DNA of 64,000 nucleotides, from contig NZ_MDHN01000043.1 in NCBI RefSeq assembly GCF_001757105.1, positions 28,662-92,661 of the forward strand. Reading direction: 5' to 3'. Positions 45,897-55,705 of this stretch are shown one piece after another. This stretch comes from Alteromonas confluentis. GTDB lineage: Bacteria > Pseudomonadota > Gammaproteobacteria > Enterobacterales > Alteromonadaceae. A model generated the notes under the pieces. The model ran no database searches and had not been told where the DNA came from. It was given only the letters and a program-made list of their open reading frames with translations. Made by a program: the position numbers and the translations under genes. Each line of letters begins with the position of its first letter. Position 1 is the first letter of the stretch.

Positions 45897-46926
45897 CAAA
45901 GCCTCCGTCTTTCAACGCAACCAGACTTAGCATCACCAAACTGGCAGAGTAGTAATCCAGTTTATCGGTAATGACAAAACTGTTGTTGGCGTCGGTGTTA
46001 TTTTGAGGCTGCTGGTACAAGGCCGCCGTGGCTTTATTAACGGCAATCATGCCGGCGGTCATGCCGTATTCAGCTGTTTCCCCCGTCGCCAGATTACGGG
46101 TAGCCGGGGCAGCACCATTGTTCCAATAAGATAGAAAAGGTTGAGCGACAGATTTATCAACATTCTGCCAGGCTAGTTGCAGTGGAATACGACAGGCATT
46201 GAAGCCAAACTCTGCATTCACCACATTTTCAATTGAAATTCCGTCGGAGGTAACACGAAGCCAATCGGGAGTTAGTGACCACTGTGCATTTGCTTGGGTT
46301 ATCAGACTAATACCGGATACTGCGAGATCATCCCAACTCTCATCACCAGTGGCATCAGCAGCCGCATGCAGAGCAGGAAAGATCCAGTAGGATAAGTTGA
46401 TCTGCACATCTCCATTGGGATAAGTGAATCCCTGCTCGCCTGGCAACAGCAGTACATAATCATTTTTAGCGACCACCACTGCGCTTCGCATAGCAGCGAG
46501 AATCGCCAATGCTGACTTACGATAGTGTTCTTCCTGCCATTTGTCCGCGGCCCGTAATAACGACCAGGCGATAAGCAGATCACCATCGGAGGCATTGTTA
46601 GGATCGTCTACACAAGTGCGGTCTGCCGCGGCACAAGGTACATAGCGCCAACTAAACAGTTTATCGGCTCGCTGTAAGGTATCTGCTGTCCACTTCCATA
46701 TTTCGTCGAAATGCGCTTTATCACCGGCAGTCACCGCGAACAACATACCGTACCCCTGCCCTTCACTGTGCGACACGTTTTCATTACCGGTATCAACAAT
46801 GCGGCCATTGTCATAAAAAGCCGAGTGGAAATGTTTCCAGGCAACCGAAAAGTTATCTTTTCTTACCGGAGCACAACCGTTAATCATTACTATCATTACC
46901 AGTGCAACAATCGCTTTGCGAAACAT
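45886..46926 (-). CDS. bcsZ: Endo-1,4-beta-glucanase (GH8), BcsZ type
   Basis: 346-aa family 8 cellulase that trims or edits nascent cellulose in the periplasm. The catalytic acid lies in SEGQGYGM (near residue 57) and another conserved carboxylate in ASDGDLLIAW. The N-terminal signal ends MINGC, a lipobox-like sequence, so it may be a lipoprotein, unlike soluble E. coli BcsZ. I start at 46926, where the ATG overlaps the bcsB stop (TAATG), rather than two codons upstream. Confidence 0.9.
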   Translation of the reverse strand: MFRKAIVALVMIVMINGCAPVRKDNFSVAWKHFHSAFYDNGRIVDTGNENVSHSEGQGYGMLFAVTAGDKAHFDEIWKWTADTLQRADKLFSWRYVPCAAADRTCVDDPNNASDGDLLIAWSLLRAADKWQEEHYRKSALAILAAMRSAVVVAKNDYVLLLPGEQGFTYPNGDVQINLSYWIFPALHAAADATGDESWDDLAVSGISLITQANAQWSLTPDWLRVTSDGISIENVVNAEFGFNACRIPLQLAWQNVDKSVAQPFLSYWNNGAAPATRNLATGETAEYGMTAGMIAVNKATAALYQQPQNNTDANNSFVITDKLDYYSASLVMLSLVALKDGGFDEG

Positions 46927-49187
46927 TACCAATTTTCCTGAATCTTCTTATTCCGACGACGCAACAGCAGTAAGGCTAACGCTGCACAAACGATAACCAC
47001 AATGACCAGTGCCATCAGCCAAATCCACGGATGATTCGACAGCCACATCCGCGTTTGCAACCAGGAATCCTCAAATTCCCCCACCACGTAAACATCGGCT
47101 ACCTGCATAACCAGTTCTGGCTGTTCGCTGTTATCCCAGGCGACAAAGTCACCTGCCAATTGCCCCCAGATAGCCGGAGAAGTTAAGTCCTGCATTCTGT
47201 CGGCTAACAGTTCGGCATTTTCAGCAGCCATCATGAATACCGTACCGGTTCGTTGCCCCTGAGGATTTTTCTGCGCCACCAGCACGCCCATATTTCCCAG
47301 AGTACTTTGTTGCACAGTTGCGCCGTGCATAATGAAACCGGGTTTGCGTTCTTCTGAGGCATCCCGCAGTCGGTTGTGTAGCAAGTTCTGTATGCGATAC
47401 GGCCATTGTTTGGTGTTCGCCAGATTTGCAGAGAATGGTTCAGCGTAACCATTCGGCACGGTTTGCGGTGTCATTAGCACGAAGGCCGTGTCGGTGGTTG
47501 TTTCAGGCACACCGCTAACGATATGTAAATCAGGAATGAGCGTATTCACCGTTTGCGCCAATTTACCGCTAAGCGTTAATGCCGCACCGCGCATAGCCTC
47601 TTCGGTAATGTAAATATCGGCGCTTTGACCAGAAACAGTTGCCATGGGATAAGCCGCATCGGCAAATAAGGTGAGATCAGGCTGACGGGCAACATGTCCG
47701 GCTTTGGGTAACTCTATGCGACTGCTAGGCAGCAACTGAAAGTGCAGGTGACGGCCAACCACATCGTCACACACCACATCAGTGATAGGCGCGCGCATGG
47801 CTACATCGAATTCAATGGCGTTGGTACCGCCCTTCAGGTGTCTTGCCGGCACGTTTAACTGATACTGGCTAAATGACTCACCGTAAGGGTTCGTCAGCGG
47901 CAAACCATGCACCAACTCGCCATTAATCAGCACATTCATCATCGACCCCTGACCAAACGCAGCACCATAGGCGAAATTCAGTAGCAGCGTGACCGAGGCA
48001 TTTTCAGGCACATAGAAATCGGCGGGCAAGGAGAACTGAATGCGTTTGGTTGTCGATGTTTCCCCGCGGTATTCCGCACCACCGTCTCCCATATCGGCCA
48101 GCGAATAGCTCTCGCCGGGTGTCAAGGTATCGGCTTTCAGCAAGGCATCATCACTGCTCGCCCGCACGTCATCAACCACCACTGAAGCATCCTGGTTCAG
48201 ACCATCGTCCATCAGGGCCAATGCTTTTGCGGCCAGCATTACCTGCTCGCTGTTGGTCCCTGACACAATTAACCGGTGGGATGCCGGCACGCGTATTTCA
48301 TCGTCAACTTCGATAGCAGGTGTGGTTTCAACCCCCAAATATGCCCCACTGATCTGGTTATACGTCTGCTCAGAAAGATTTTCCCGGAGCGATGATACCG
48401 TTCCCACCAGTACGTGAAGCTTGCCTGAGTCTTGTTCTGTCAGATAATGGCTACTGCGTGCTAATTCGGCGAGCTGTTCTTCAGACCAAGGAACTGATGG
48501 CGCTGGGATTTCAGAGACATCACTTAAAATATCATGCTTAATGGCTAATTGCTGATAGTCGGCACGAAGTGCCAGCGCCTGTGCAACCACAGGCAACGCA
48601 TCGGATAAAATGCCTTGCTCGGCATTGCCTGAGGTATAGAGTGTTACGGCTTGCTGACGACCAATGCCGGCATTAAACATGTCGCTGATATCGCCAACAA
48701 CAGTAGGGCCACTTCCCGGCTGCGTTGTCACAGAAATCACCGAACGGAATAAATCAATTTCGCTCCATAATTCCGGGGCCGCATTGTCGACACATTGATT
48801 GGCATAGTGCTGAGCCACCACGAAGGTTAGCGTGTTATATCCCTCTCGCCAAAGTTCAGCGGGAATATCGACCTGCGGACGAAAATTCGGCAATTGAGGG
48901 TCTAAGGCCTGTTGAAATATGGTGGCGTTATTGAATCGAATAGCCATTACCGAACGCTGTTTGAGCAAGGCGATTGAGCTAACTGCACGCATATCCAGCG
49001 TGGCTTTTTCTACTTCCAAGCCTCCGGCCAACGGAACAGAAAGGTCAAACTCTGCCATCGCCCCCTCCAGTCGCAATGTGCTGTCACCGGCATAAAGTTC
49101 AGATAATCTGACCGTATGGGTCTGTTGCGCCTGAACCTGAAAAACTGAAGCGATAAAAACCAGTAAAAAGAAAAATCGCTGTGCCAT
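46926..49187 (-). CDS. bcsB: Cellulose synthase regulatory subunit BcsB
   Basis: 753-aa periplasmic subunit anchored by a C-terminal transmembrane helix (WIWLMALVIVVIVCAALALL, about 720-742). It has a cleavable signal peptide (ends VQA) and the alternating carbohydrate-binding and flavodoxin-like domains of BcsB. It guides the glucan chain away from BcsA. The start at 49187 (MAQRFF) overlaps the bcsA stop as TAATG; an upstream in-frame start would lie inside bcsA and add 52 residues without a sensible signal. Confidence 0.9.
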   Translation of the reverse strand: MAQRFFFLLVFIASVFQVQAQQTHTVRLSELYAGDSTLRLEGAMAEFDLSVPLAGGLEVEKATLDMRAVSSIALLKQRSVMAIRFNNATIFQQALDPQLPNFRPQVDIPAELWREGYNTLTFVVAQHYANQCVDNAAPELWSEIDLFRSVISVTTQPGSGPTVVGDISDMFNAGIGRQQAVTLYTSGNAEQGILSDALPVVAQALALRADYQQLAIKHDILSDVSEIPAPSVPWSEEQLAELARSSHYLTEQDSGKLHVLVGTVSSLRENLSEQTYNQISGAYLGVETTPAIEVDDEIRVPASHRLIVSGTNSEQVMLAAKALALMDDGLNQDASVVVDDVRASSDDALLKADTLTPGESYSLADMGDGGAEYRGETSTTKRIQFSLPADFYVPENASVTLLLNFAYGAAFGQGSMMNVLINGELVHGLPLTNPYGESFSQYQLNVPARHLKGGTNAIEFDVAMRAPITDVVCDDVVGRHLHFQLLPSSRIELPKAGHVARQPDLTLFADAAYPMATVSGQSADIYITEEAMRGAALTLSGKLAQTVNTLIPDLHIVSGVPETTTDTAFVLMTPQTVPNGYAEPFSANLANTKQWPYRIQNLLHNRLRDASEERKPGFIMHGATVQQSTLGNMGVLVAQKNPQGQRTGTVFMMAAENAELLADRMQDLTSPAIWGQLAGDFVAWDNSEQPELVMQVADVYVVGEFEDSWLQTRMWLSNHPWIWLMALVIVVIVCAALALLLLRRRNKKIQENW

Positions 49188-51394
49188 TAAGTGCCTTCCT
49201 TCGCTGTTCGCAATTTCCGCCACAAACGGCGGCTTTGCAGATAAAAATGTTGAATTGCAGGGCTGATACTTACGCTGACTACATGCTTCACACCAAACCA
49301 ATAAGAAATAGGTCTTGTTCGACGCCGCTGAAAACTTTGCCAACGGCGGCTATCGCCTAATACAAAGCGGATAACATTCCCGATGTGCTGCGTATCACGG
49401 TTGAATTGAATACGTACTTGCTGCCGTTGAGGTGATACATCTAATATACTGGCGGGCAATAGAACAGGCTCAATATCGCCTTCTCGCTGCGTGCGCAAAG
49501 ACACCTGACTTTGCAATGCACTCAAATCACCAGCAATTTGTGCTCTCGCGCCGCCTAAAGATAAGTCCATGAGATGGCCGGGCCACGCCTTGCCATCAGC
49601 ATCCACCAAACTGACCTCGTCGTTGGCAGGAAGTCTTGCCTGCTCGCGAACCTGTTTGCGTTCAACCAATACGCCTAACACACTAATCAACAAAATAAAG
49701 TTGAAACAATTCCAGGCCAGAACTACGGCTGTAAGCTCCCGGGTTAGCGGCTCATATATCATCTTAAGTATGCCCGCCGCCATTGCAACGGTCACCAGAA
49801 TTAATAATGAATAGAAAACCCCAGACAACGGCGAAATAAAGGTACGAGTCAAATTCTCCCCTTTGGGCGTAACGACGAACGACGGCGCTCTAGGGTTTCT
49901 AAATACTCTCATGAGCGCTCTTAAGGTAAAAATACACTGCAGAATTTCATAAAGTTCGGATACCAACGGCCATCGGGTTTTACCGAACAACATGGTCGAC
50001 AGCATGTAGGTAGCCATAACGTGGGGCACGGTGTAAGCAAAAATATCTGCCATGGACGCGTGATACACCTGAAGGTCAAACACCAGATAAGCCAGCGGCA
50101 TGAGCAAAAAGATGATCCGCGCGAAGGGAAACAGCCAGAACAAAATGGAACTCATATAGCCAATTCGCTGGTGCCAACTCAACTGACGTTCCATGAAGGG
50201 CTTTTTGAGTAGCAGGATTTGTGTCATTCCCTGCGCCCAGCGCATACGCTGTGTGACAAAAGCATCGAAGGTTTCTGGTGCTAATCCGCTCACCATGGGT
50301 CGATCTACGTACACAGACTCATATCCTAAAGCGTGCAGATCGAACGCAGTTTCAGCATCTTCGGTGATGGAGTCACCCGACAAACCACCGACTTCCATTA
50401 AGTGCGCGCGACGAAGCACCGCTGCAGAACCACAGAAAAACGACGAAGACCAAAAATCCAATCCGCGTTGAATGGTGCCGTAAAACATATCGTTTTCTGA
50501 TGGCATGCGGCTGAAGGCGGAAAAGTAATTACGCTCAACAGGGTCCGGATTTGCCATGAAGTGTGGCGTTTGTACCAGAAAGACTTTCTCGTTTTCCACC
50601 AGCCAGGGCACGGTGTGATCCAGAAAATCTCTTGTCGGCACATGATCTGCATCAAGAATCACTACCAATTCGCCGTTGGTTTCGAGCAAGGTGTCGTTGA
50701 TGTTGCCCGCTTTTGCATGGTGGTTCAGTTTGCGGGTGTGATAGTGCACGCCAAGCCGCTCGCATAGGGCACTTAACTCAGCCTTGCGGGCTTTCGCGGC
50801 AGCAGCCCCCTGCGCATCTGATTGCGTTATCTTCTGCTCGGTGCTGCCATCGTCGAGCAGGTGTATGGCCAACTTACTTTCCGGGTAGTCAAGCATCAGC
50901 GCGGCCCGAAGCGTGATCTCAAGCAGGTGTGCATCTTCATTATAGGTTGGAATAAGTACATCCACGGTGGGTAACGCACTATCAGGCAAGTCGCGAATCG
51001 TTTTCAGAGGCCGACTCAAAGGCAAAGCGTTAACCATGCATCCCATAATATGGGTAATACCTGCGTAAATCTCTGCCAGAAACAGCAACCAAACTGCTAT
51101 CAGAGAAAATATATCCACCGCGGTAAGTGTATAAAGTCCGCGCCACATCAGGTATCGAACAGTGAGCGCTAATCCCAGAAACATGGCCACCATACGAAAC
51201 CACTGTTGGTAGCGATGATAGGCTTTTGATTCCTGCGAGCATAGATGAACGATGATCAGGATCACCATAGACGCCAGCAATTGTGAGCCGGAGTCCATCG
51301 GAATCAATAATAAAAAGGTGAGTAAGGATAATCCGGCAACAAATAGTAGGCTGAGCCCCCAGGAACGGACACCGCTTTCTCTAACTTGAGACAA
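49187..51394 (-). CDS. bcsA: Cellulose synthase catalytic subunit BcsA
   Basis: 735-aa family 2 glycosyltransferase that polymerises UDP-glucose and extrudes the chain through its membrane pore. The processive GT2 residues are all present: DDG (181-183), DAD (248-250), TED (344-346) and QRMRW (382-386). A C-terminal PilZ domain carries the c-di-GMP motifs RxxxR (583-587) and DxSxxG (610-615), so activation by c-di-GMP is expected. The only sensible start is TTG at 51394, 8 nt after a GGAG, just past the stop of the 159-aa gene. Confidence 0.95.
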   Translation of the reverse strand: MSQVRESGVRSWGLSLLFVAGLSLLTFLLLIPMDSGSQLLASMVILIIVHLCSQESKAYHRYQQWFRMVAMFLGLALTVRYLMWRGLYTLTAVDIFSLIAVWLLFLAEIYAGITHIMGCMVNALPLSRPLKTIRDLPDSALPTVDVLIPTYNEDAHLLEITLRAALMLDYPESKLAIHLLDDGSTEQKITQSDAQGAAAAKARKAELSALCERLGVHYHTRKLNHHAKAGNINDTLLETNGELVVILDADHVPTRDFLDHTVPWLVENEKVFLVQTPHFMANPDPVERNYFSAFSRMPSENDMFYGTIQRGLDFWSSSFFCGSAAVLRRAHLMEVGGLSGDSITEDAETAFDLHALGYESVYVDRPMVSGLAPETFDAFVTQRMRWAQGMTQILLLKKPFMERQLSWHQRIGYMSSILFWLFPFARIIFLLMPLAYLVFDLQVYHASMADIFAYTVPHVMATYMLSTMLFGKTRWPLVSELYEILQCIFTLRALMRVFRNPRAPSFVVTPKGENLTRTFISPLSGVFYSLLILVTVAMAAGILKMIYEPLTRELTAVVLAWNCFNFILLISVLGVLVERKQVREQARLPANDEVSLVDADGKAWPGHLMDLSLGGARAQIAGDLSALQSQVSLRTQREGDIEPVLLPASILDVSPQRQQVRIQFNRDTQHIGNVIRFVLGDSRRWQSFQRRRTRPISYWFGVKHVVSVSISPAIQHFYLQSRRLWRKLRTAKEGT

Positions 51395-51395
51395 T

Positions 51396-51875
51396 TTAGT
51401 GCTCCAGTATGGGAACCTGAGTAACTGCTGCGTAATTCCCGCGGTTAATTAACACCAGATGACTGTCAGTAATTTCCACTTCATGATTACTGACGTAAAA
51501 CCGTCGTGATAGTGCATCGCGATGTTTGCGTTGTTGCTTCACCCAAACATAGCAAAATGGTTGAAAAATCATACCCATGGCAAATGCAATGAATCCACCA
51601 GCGAACATCCACTCAGAGGTTACGGGCGCCACAAATAATGAAAAACTGAGCATCGAAAAGCCAGCGACGACAACAACCATCCATGCTGCCATCAGGCGCT
51701 TAGCTTTTTGTAGTGATTTTTCGGCATCGCGAAATAAGCAAAGCCGTTGCTGCCAAAGAGTTCTAAGCTGCGATACCGTGTTGCCTAAAAAGCCTTCTGT
51801 CGAGGCTTCTGCGTTATTCATTCCAAAAGTATCTTCAGCCGAACCTTCCTGCAGCGGAAAGTTATCGAACGACAT
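51396..51875 (-). CDS. Unknown two-helix membrane protein heading the bcs operon
   Basis: 159-aa protein whose stop is 1 nt from the bcsA start codon, so it is almost certainly cotranscribed. An acidic N-terminus (about 1-30) and a helix (about 32-60) precede two transmembrane helices (about 65-85 and 90-112) and a basic/aromatic C-terminal region (about 115-159). It does not resemble BcsQ, BcsR, BcsE, BcsF, BcsD or PgaD that I can tell. A role in BcsA assembly or regulation is inferred from position. Confidence 0.75.
   Translation of the reverse strand: MSFDNFPLQEGSAEDTFGMNNAEASTEGFLGNTVSQLRTLWQQRLCLFRDAEKSLQKAKRLMAAWMVVVVAGFSMLSFSLFVAPVTSEWMFAGGFIAFAMGMIFQPFCYVWVKQQRKHRDALSRRFYVSNHEVEITDSHLVLINRGNYAAVTQVPILEH
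51402..51405 (-). promoter_or_regulatory. Ribosome binding site that decides the bcsA TTG start
   Basis: GGAG lies 7 nt before a TTG codon and inside the end of the upstream gene. No in-frame ATG exists nearby, so TTG is the likely start and translation of bcsA is probably coupled to the upstream gene. Confidence 0.75.
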
Positions 51876-51989
51876 AATTGGAGGCTCCCACCCTTTAAAA
51901 TGTTCCAGCAGTGCCGGAATTGGGAAATTCTAATAATGACCGTTACATATATCAATCTATAACATTGAACATGACTGTTCAATAATCAG

Positions 51990-52727
51990 TCAGAACTTTA
52001 AATAGAATTCCTGGCACAAGTGACGGAATGCTGGCGTATATTCGCCGGCTACATCCCTGATCACCAGATCTGTAGTGGATAGTGCATTTTTCGTGCACAT
52101 TTGCAGAGGGGTGAATTTAAGCGCTACCAGATAAGGCATTTTGTTGGTAACAGCGCTCACGGAAAGACGGGCCACAAGCCCGAGCCCCGCGCTTTTGGCG
52201 ACATCTGTGACGTGAGCTTCTCGTTCGATGGGATAGAGGCAATAAAACACACCACAGTCAGATAATTGGCGTTTTACGACGTCCATGAGTGTCTGCGGTA
52301 ACAGACTATTTTCTAACCTGGCGGCTGCCCGGGATGACGTAAGGGAATCATAAGCGTTCGACGTATCGTTTATCGATGCAAAATAAGGTGGGTTGGAAAT
52401 AATGCAATCAAATTGCTCGGGTAGAGCTAGCTTCGCAACATCGCCTGACAACACATTCATTCTCGCTGCCCACGGGCTGTCAGCAAAGTTCTCACCAGCC
52501 TGCGCGCAGGCAACACTATCGAGCTCAACCGCCGTAACGTGAGCCTGAGATTGAGATTTCTGCGCCATCATCAGTGCCAGTATTCCGCTACCGGTACCAA
52601 TATCGAGAATGCGCGTGCTGTTACCGGGGTCTGCCCAGCTGCCAAGGATCATGCTATCGGTATTCACCTTCATTGCGCAGTTATCCTGCTTTACGGTGAA
52701 TTGTTTACAGCGAAACCCACGGCTCAT
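51990..52727 (-). CDS. trmN: tRNA1(Val) (adenine(37)-N6)-methyltransferase
   Basis: 245-aa SAM-dependent methyltransferase of the YfiC/TrmN6 family, which methylates A37 of tRNA1(Val). The SAM motif DIGTGSG is at 42-48 and the catalytic NPPY at 112-115. The N-terminal block (FRCKQFTVKQDNCAMKVNTD) matches the family closely. It lies 15 bp downstream of the oxidoreductase gene in the same direction. Confidence 0.92.
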   Translation of the reverse strand: MSRGFRCKQFTVKQDNCAMKVNTDSMILGSWADPGNSTRILDIGTGSGILALMMAQKSQSQAHVTAVELDSVACAQAGENFADSPWAARMNVLSGDVAKLALPEQFDCIISNPPYFASINDTSNAYDSLTSSRAAARLENSLLPQTLMDVVKRQLSDCGVFYCLYPIEREAHVTDVAKSAGLGLVARLSVSAVTNKMPYLVALKFTPLQMCTKNALSTTDLVIRDVAGEYTPAFRHLCQEFYLKF

Positions 52728-52742
52728 CTCTGTTTATTCCAT

Positions 52743-53375
52743 TTATTCAAAATGTTGCAGGGTAATCATTTTATGCGCGACTTCGGCAGCCGTCACAGGG
52801 CGATACTTTTTAAGCGGCCCCACCATGAGTTTCCCCAGCATGGGCGCCAAAGCTTGCATGATATCTTCAGCAGGTCGCGATTCTGCTCTTTCGCCCAACA
52901 ATAAAGATGGCCTAACGGCTGCTGCATTAGGTAATTGCGGCATACGCATCAGCGCATTTTCCAGCTCGCCTTTTACCCGCAAATAAAAGTTAGCGCTTTT
53001 TGCATCGGCCCCCACAGAAGAGATCCAAACAAAACTTTCCGCGCGCTGAGCACGGGTTAACTGGGCCGCAATGTGCACGTATTCAAAATCAACCTTTCGA
53101 AACGCCGCTTTCGAACCTGCGATTTTCATCGTGGTCCCCAAACAGCAGTACACGTGACTCACACTGAAATAGCCCTGGTAGTCCTGCAATGCGCCGAAAT
53201 CGATAACAATGGGATTCAGCTTTCCCGCTGGATCGCTGAATAAACTCGCAGGTAAAGGACGACGAACCAGCAGGGTAATACTGGTGTAGCGAGGATCGAC
53301 AAGTAACTGGCGAACCAACGCCTTTCCCACTAATCCTGTCGCACCCAGCACCAAAGCAGTTTTATTGCCATGCAC
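52743..53375 (-). CDS. NAD(P)H-binding oxidoreductase, TIP30/HTATIP2-like
   Basis: 210-aa atypical SDR with the GATGLVGKAL nucleotide motif (about 11-20), YCCLGTTMKIAGSK and the SSVGADAKSANFYLRVKGE segment where Tyr and Lys take active-site positions. It resembles bacterial homologues of HTATIP2. The physiological substrate is unknown. It is divergent from the DPP IV gene and probably cotranscribed with trmN. Confidence 0.82.
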   Translation of the reverse strand: MHGNKTALVLGATGLVGKALVRQLLVDPRYTSITLLVRRPLPASLFSDPAGKLNPIVIDFGALQDYQGYFSVSHVYCCLGTTMKIAGSKAAFRKVDFEYVHIAAQLTRAQRAESFVWISSVGADAKSANFYLRVKGELENALMRMPQLPNAAAVRPSLLLGERAESRPAEDIMQALAPMLGKLMVGPLKKYRPVTAAEVAHKMITLQHFE

Positions 53376-53441
53376 CTTATGTCATCCTCTATAATCACAA
53401 CAAATAATAACTAGCATCTAAGACAAAGCCGAAGATAACAA

Positions 53442-55652
53442 ATGAAAAAAACTTTATTACTGGGAGCCCTCATGCTCAGTTCACTGGCTCATGCCAAAGA
53501 TCTTACCATCGAACGAATTTACGATTCGCCCTCATTGGAAGGCAGTGCGCCGCGCTCGCTGAAAGTCTCTCCTGACGGCCAACGCGTAACCTTCCTACGC
53601 GGCAAGGAAACCGATTACGACCAACTGGATTTGTGGGAATACCACATTAATTCAGGCGAAACCCGCATGTTATTCGACTCAGCCACCCTGGCACAAGGCG
53701 ATGGCGAACTGTCTGATGAAGAAAAAGCCCGTCGTGAGCGCATGCGTCTTTCTGGAAGTGGTATTGTAAGCTACCAGTGGTCAGCCGATGGTAAAGCCCT
53801 GCTGTTCCCGCTTGGTGGCGATGTATTCTATCATCAGTTGGGTAAAGAAGGGGCCAAGCAACTGCTTGATACCGACGCATTTGAAACCGACATCACCTTG
53901 TCGCCCAAGGGCAATTACATTGCCTATATCCGCGACCAGAACCTGTATGTAAAACACATTGCTACCGGCAAGGAAACTGCCATAACTCAAGGCGGTGGCG
54001 GTAATATTAAGTATGGTATGGCCGAATTCGTGGCCCAGGAAGAGATGAGCCGGATGACTGGCTACTGGTGGTCGCCGGATGAAAGCTATATTGCGTTCAC
54101 CCGTGTGGATGAATCACCGGTTGAAGTGATCACCCGTTCCGAGATTTATGCCGACAACATCAAAACCATTGAACAGAAATATCCTTCTGCCGGTACACCA
54201 AACGTAGAAATCACGTTAGCCGTTCAAAACATTGGGAGTGGCGAGCGTCAGTGGATTGATTTGGGTAAAAACAAAGATATCTATCTGGCCCGTGGTAACT
54301 GGATGCCAGACTCAAATGTGTTTACCTATCAGTGGCAAAGCCGTGACCAACAGCAACTCGAACTGCGCGCTTACGATCTGTCTAGCAAGAAACAAAAAGT
54401 GTTGCTGAAAGAAAGCAGCGACACCTGGGTGAACCTGAATGACGACCTGCGTTTTCTGAGCGACAGCAACCAGTTTATCTGGGCGTCTGAGCGCGATGGC
54501 TTTAAACATCTTTATTTGTACAACAATGACGGCTCACAGGTTCGCCAACTAACCAAAGGCGACTGGGTGGTTGACGATGTGGTTGCAGTAGATAAGAAAG
54601 CTGGCGAAGTTTACTTCACCGGCCGTAAAGATACGCCGCTGGAGCGTCATCTGTATCGCGTACCACTGGCCGGTGGCGACATCACCCGTATTTCTCAGGA
54701 AGACGGCTTCCATAACATCACCTTCTCGTCAGATGCTTCCATCTATGTAGATAGCATGTCGACGATTAATCATCCTGCGCAGGTAAGCCTGCATAAGGCC
54801 GATGGCGAACAGCTTACCTGGCTGGAAGAAAACGCCATTGATGAGAATCATCCGCTGGCGCCATACATGGACAGCTGGACAAAACCTGAATTTGGCAGCT
54901 TCAAAGCTGATGATGGCGCAGAGCTTTTCTATCGCCTTTACAAGCCTGAAAACCTTGAAAAGAAACATCCGGTTATTGTTTACCTTTACGGTGGTCCGCA
55001 CGCCCAAGTGGTCACAAATAGCTGGGCGGGCAACCGTGGACTGTTGATGCAGTACTGGGTTGACCAGGGCTACGTGGTATTCAGCATCGATAACCGTGGT
55101 TCTAACTATCGCGGTAAAGCCTTTGAAGACCCGATTTTCAAGAAAATGGGCTCTATTGAAGTACAGGATCAAGTTGCGGGTGTGAAATTCCTGCGTACGT
55201 TACCTTACGTAGATGCAGACCGCATCGGCGTTCATGGCCACAGCTACGGCGGCTACATGACGCTAATGACCATGTTCCAGGCCGGTGAATATTTTGCCGC
55301 TGGCGTTTCCGGCGCGCCGGTCACTGACTGGCGTCTATACGATACCCACTACACTGAACGTTATATGGGTAACCCGAAAACCGACGACGATGCCTATACA
55401 GCATCAAGCGTGTTCCCTTACGCGAAAGATCTAAAAGGTGATCTGCTGATTTATCACGGCATGGCCGATGACAACGTTCTGTTTACTCACAGCACCAAGC
55501 TGTACAAACATTTACAGGACATGGCAATTCCGTTTGAAACCATGGATTACCCGGGTAAAAAACACAGTATTCGTGGTAAGCAAACCGGCATTCATTTGTA
55601 CAAAACAATCACTAATTTCTTCAATCGGAATCTGCATCCTGAAAAAGACTAA
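53442..55652 (+). CDS. Dipeptidyl peptidase IV (S9B) secreted
   Basis: 736-aa exported serine peptidase. It has a signal peptide (about 1-18, AHA), a beta-propeller N-terminal domain with the Glu-Glu motif (AQEEMSRMTGYWW) that holds the substrate N-terminus, and a C-terminal hydrolase domain with the nucleophile S601 in GHSYGG, Asp in HGMADDN and His in GKKHSI. The enzyme removes X-Pro or X-Ala dipeptides from peptides in the periplasm. It is monocistronic, with a strong terminator. Confidence 0.95.
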   Translation: MKKTLLLGALMLSSLAHAKDLTIERIYDSPSLEGSAPRSLKVSPDGQRVTFLRGKETDYDQLDLWEYHINSGETRMLFDSATLAQGDGELSDEEKARRERMRLSGSGIVSYQWSADGKALLFPLGGDVFYHQLGKEGAKQLLDTDAFETDITLSPKGNYIAYIRDQNLYVKHIATGKETAITQGGGGNIKYGMAEFVAQEEMSRMTGYWWSPDESYIAFTRVDESPVEVITRSEIYADNIKTIEQKYPSAGTPNVEITLAVQNIGSGERQWIDLGKNKDIYLARGNWMPDSNVFTYQWQSRDQQQLELRAYDLSSKKQKVLLKESSDTWVNLNDDLRFLSDSNQFIWASERDGFKHLYLYNNDGSQVRQLTKGDWVVDDVVAVDKKAGEVYFTGRKDTPLERHLYRVPLAGGDITRISQEDGFHNITFSSDASIYVDSMSTINHPAQVSLHKADGEQLTWLEENAIDENHPLAPYMDSWTKPEFGSFKADDGAELFYRLYKPENLEKKHPVIVYLYGGPHAQVVTNSWAGNRGLLMQYWVDQGYVVFSIDNRGSNYRGKAFEDPIFKKMGSIEVQDQVAGVKFLRTLPYVDADRIGVHGHSYGGYMTLMTMFQAGEYFAAGVSGAPVTDWRLYDTHYTERYMGNPKTDDDAYTASSVFPYAKDLKGDLLIYHGMADDNVLFTHSTKLYKHLQDMAIPFETMDYPGKKHSIRGKQTGIHLYKTITNFFNRNLHPEKD

Positions 55653-55657
55653 ACTAA

Positions 55658-55689
55658 AAACGGGCTGCTAAATTGCAGCCCGTTTCTCT
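55658..55689. terminator. Bidirectional Rho-independent terminator
   Basis: AAACGGGCTGC / GCAGCCCGTTT, an 11-bp stem with a 6-nt loop, between the convergent DPP IV and PH-domain genes. Confidence 0.92.
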
Positions 55690-55705
55690 ATTTTCGCTTT
55701 TCTCA

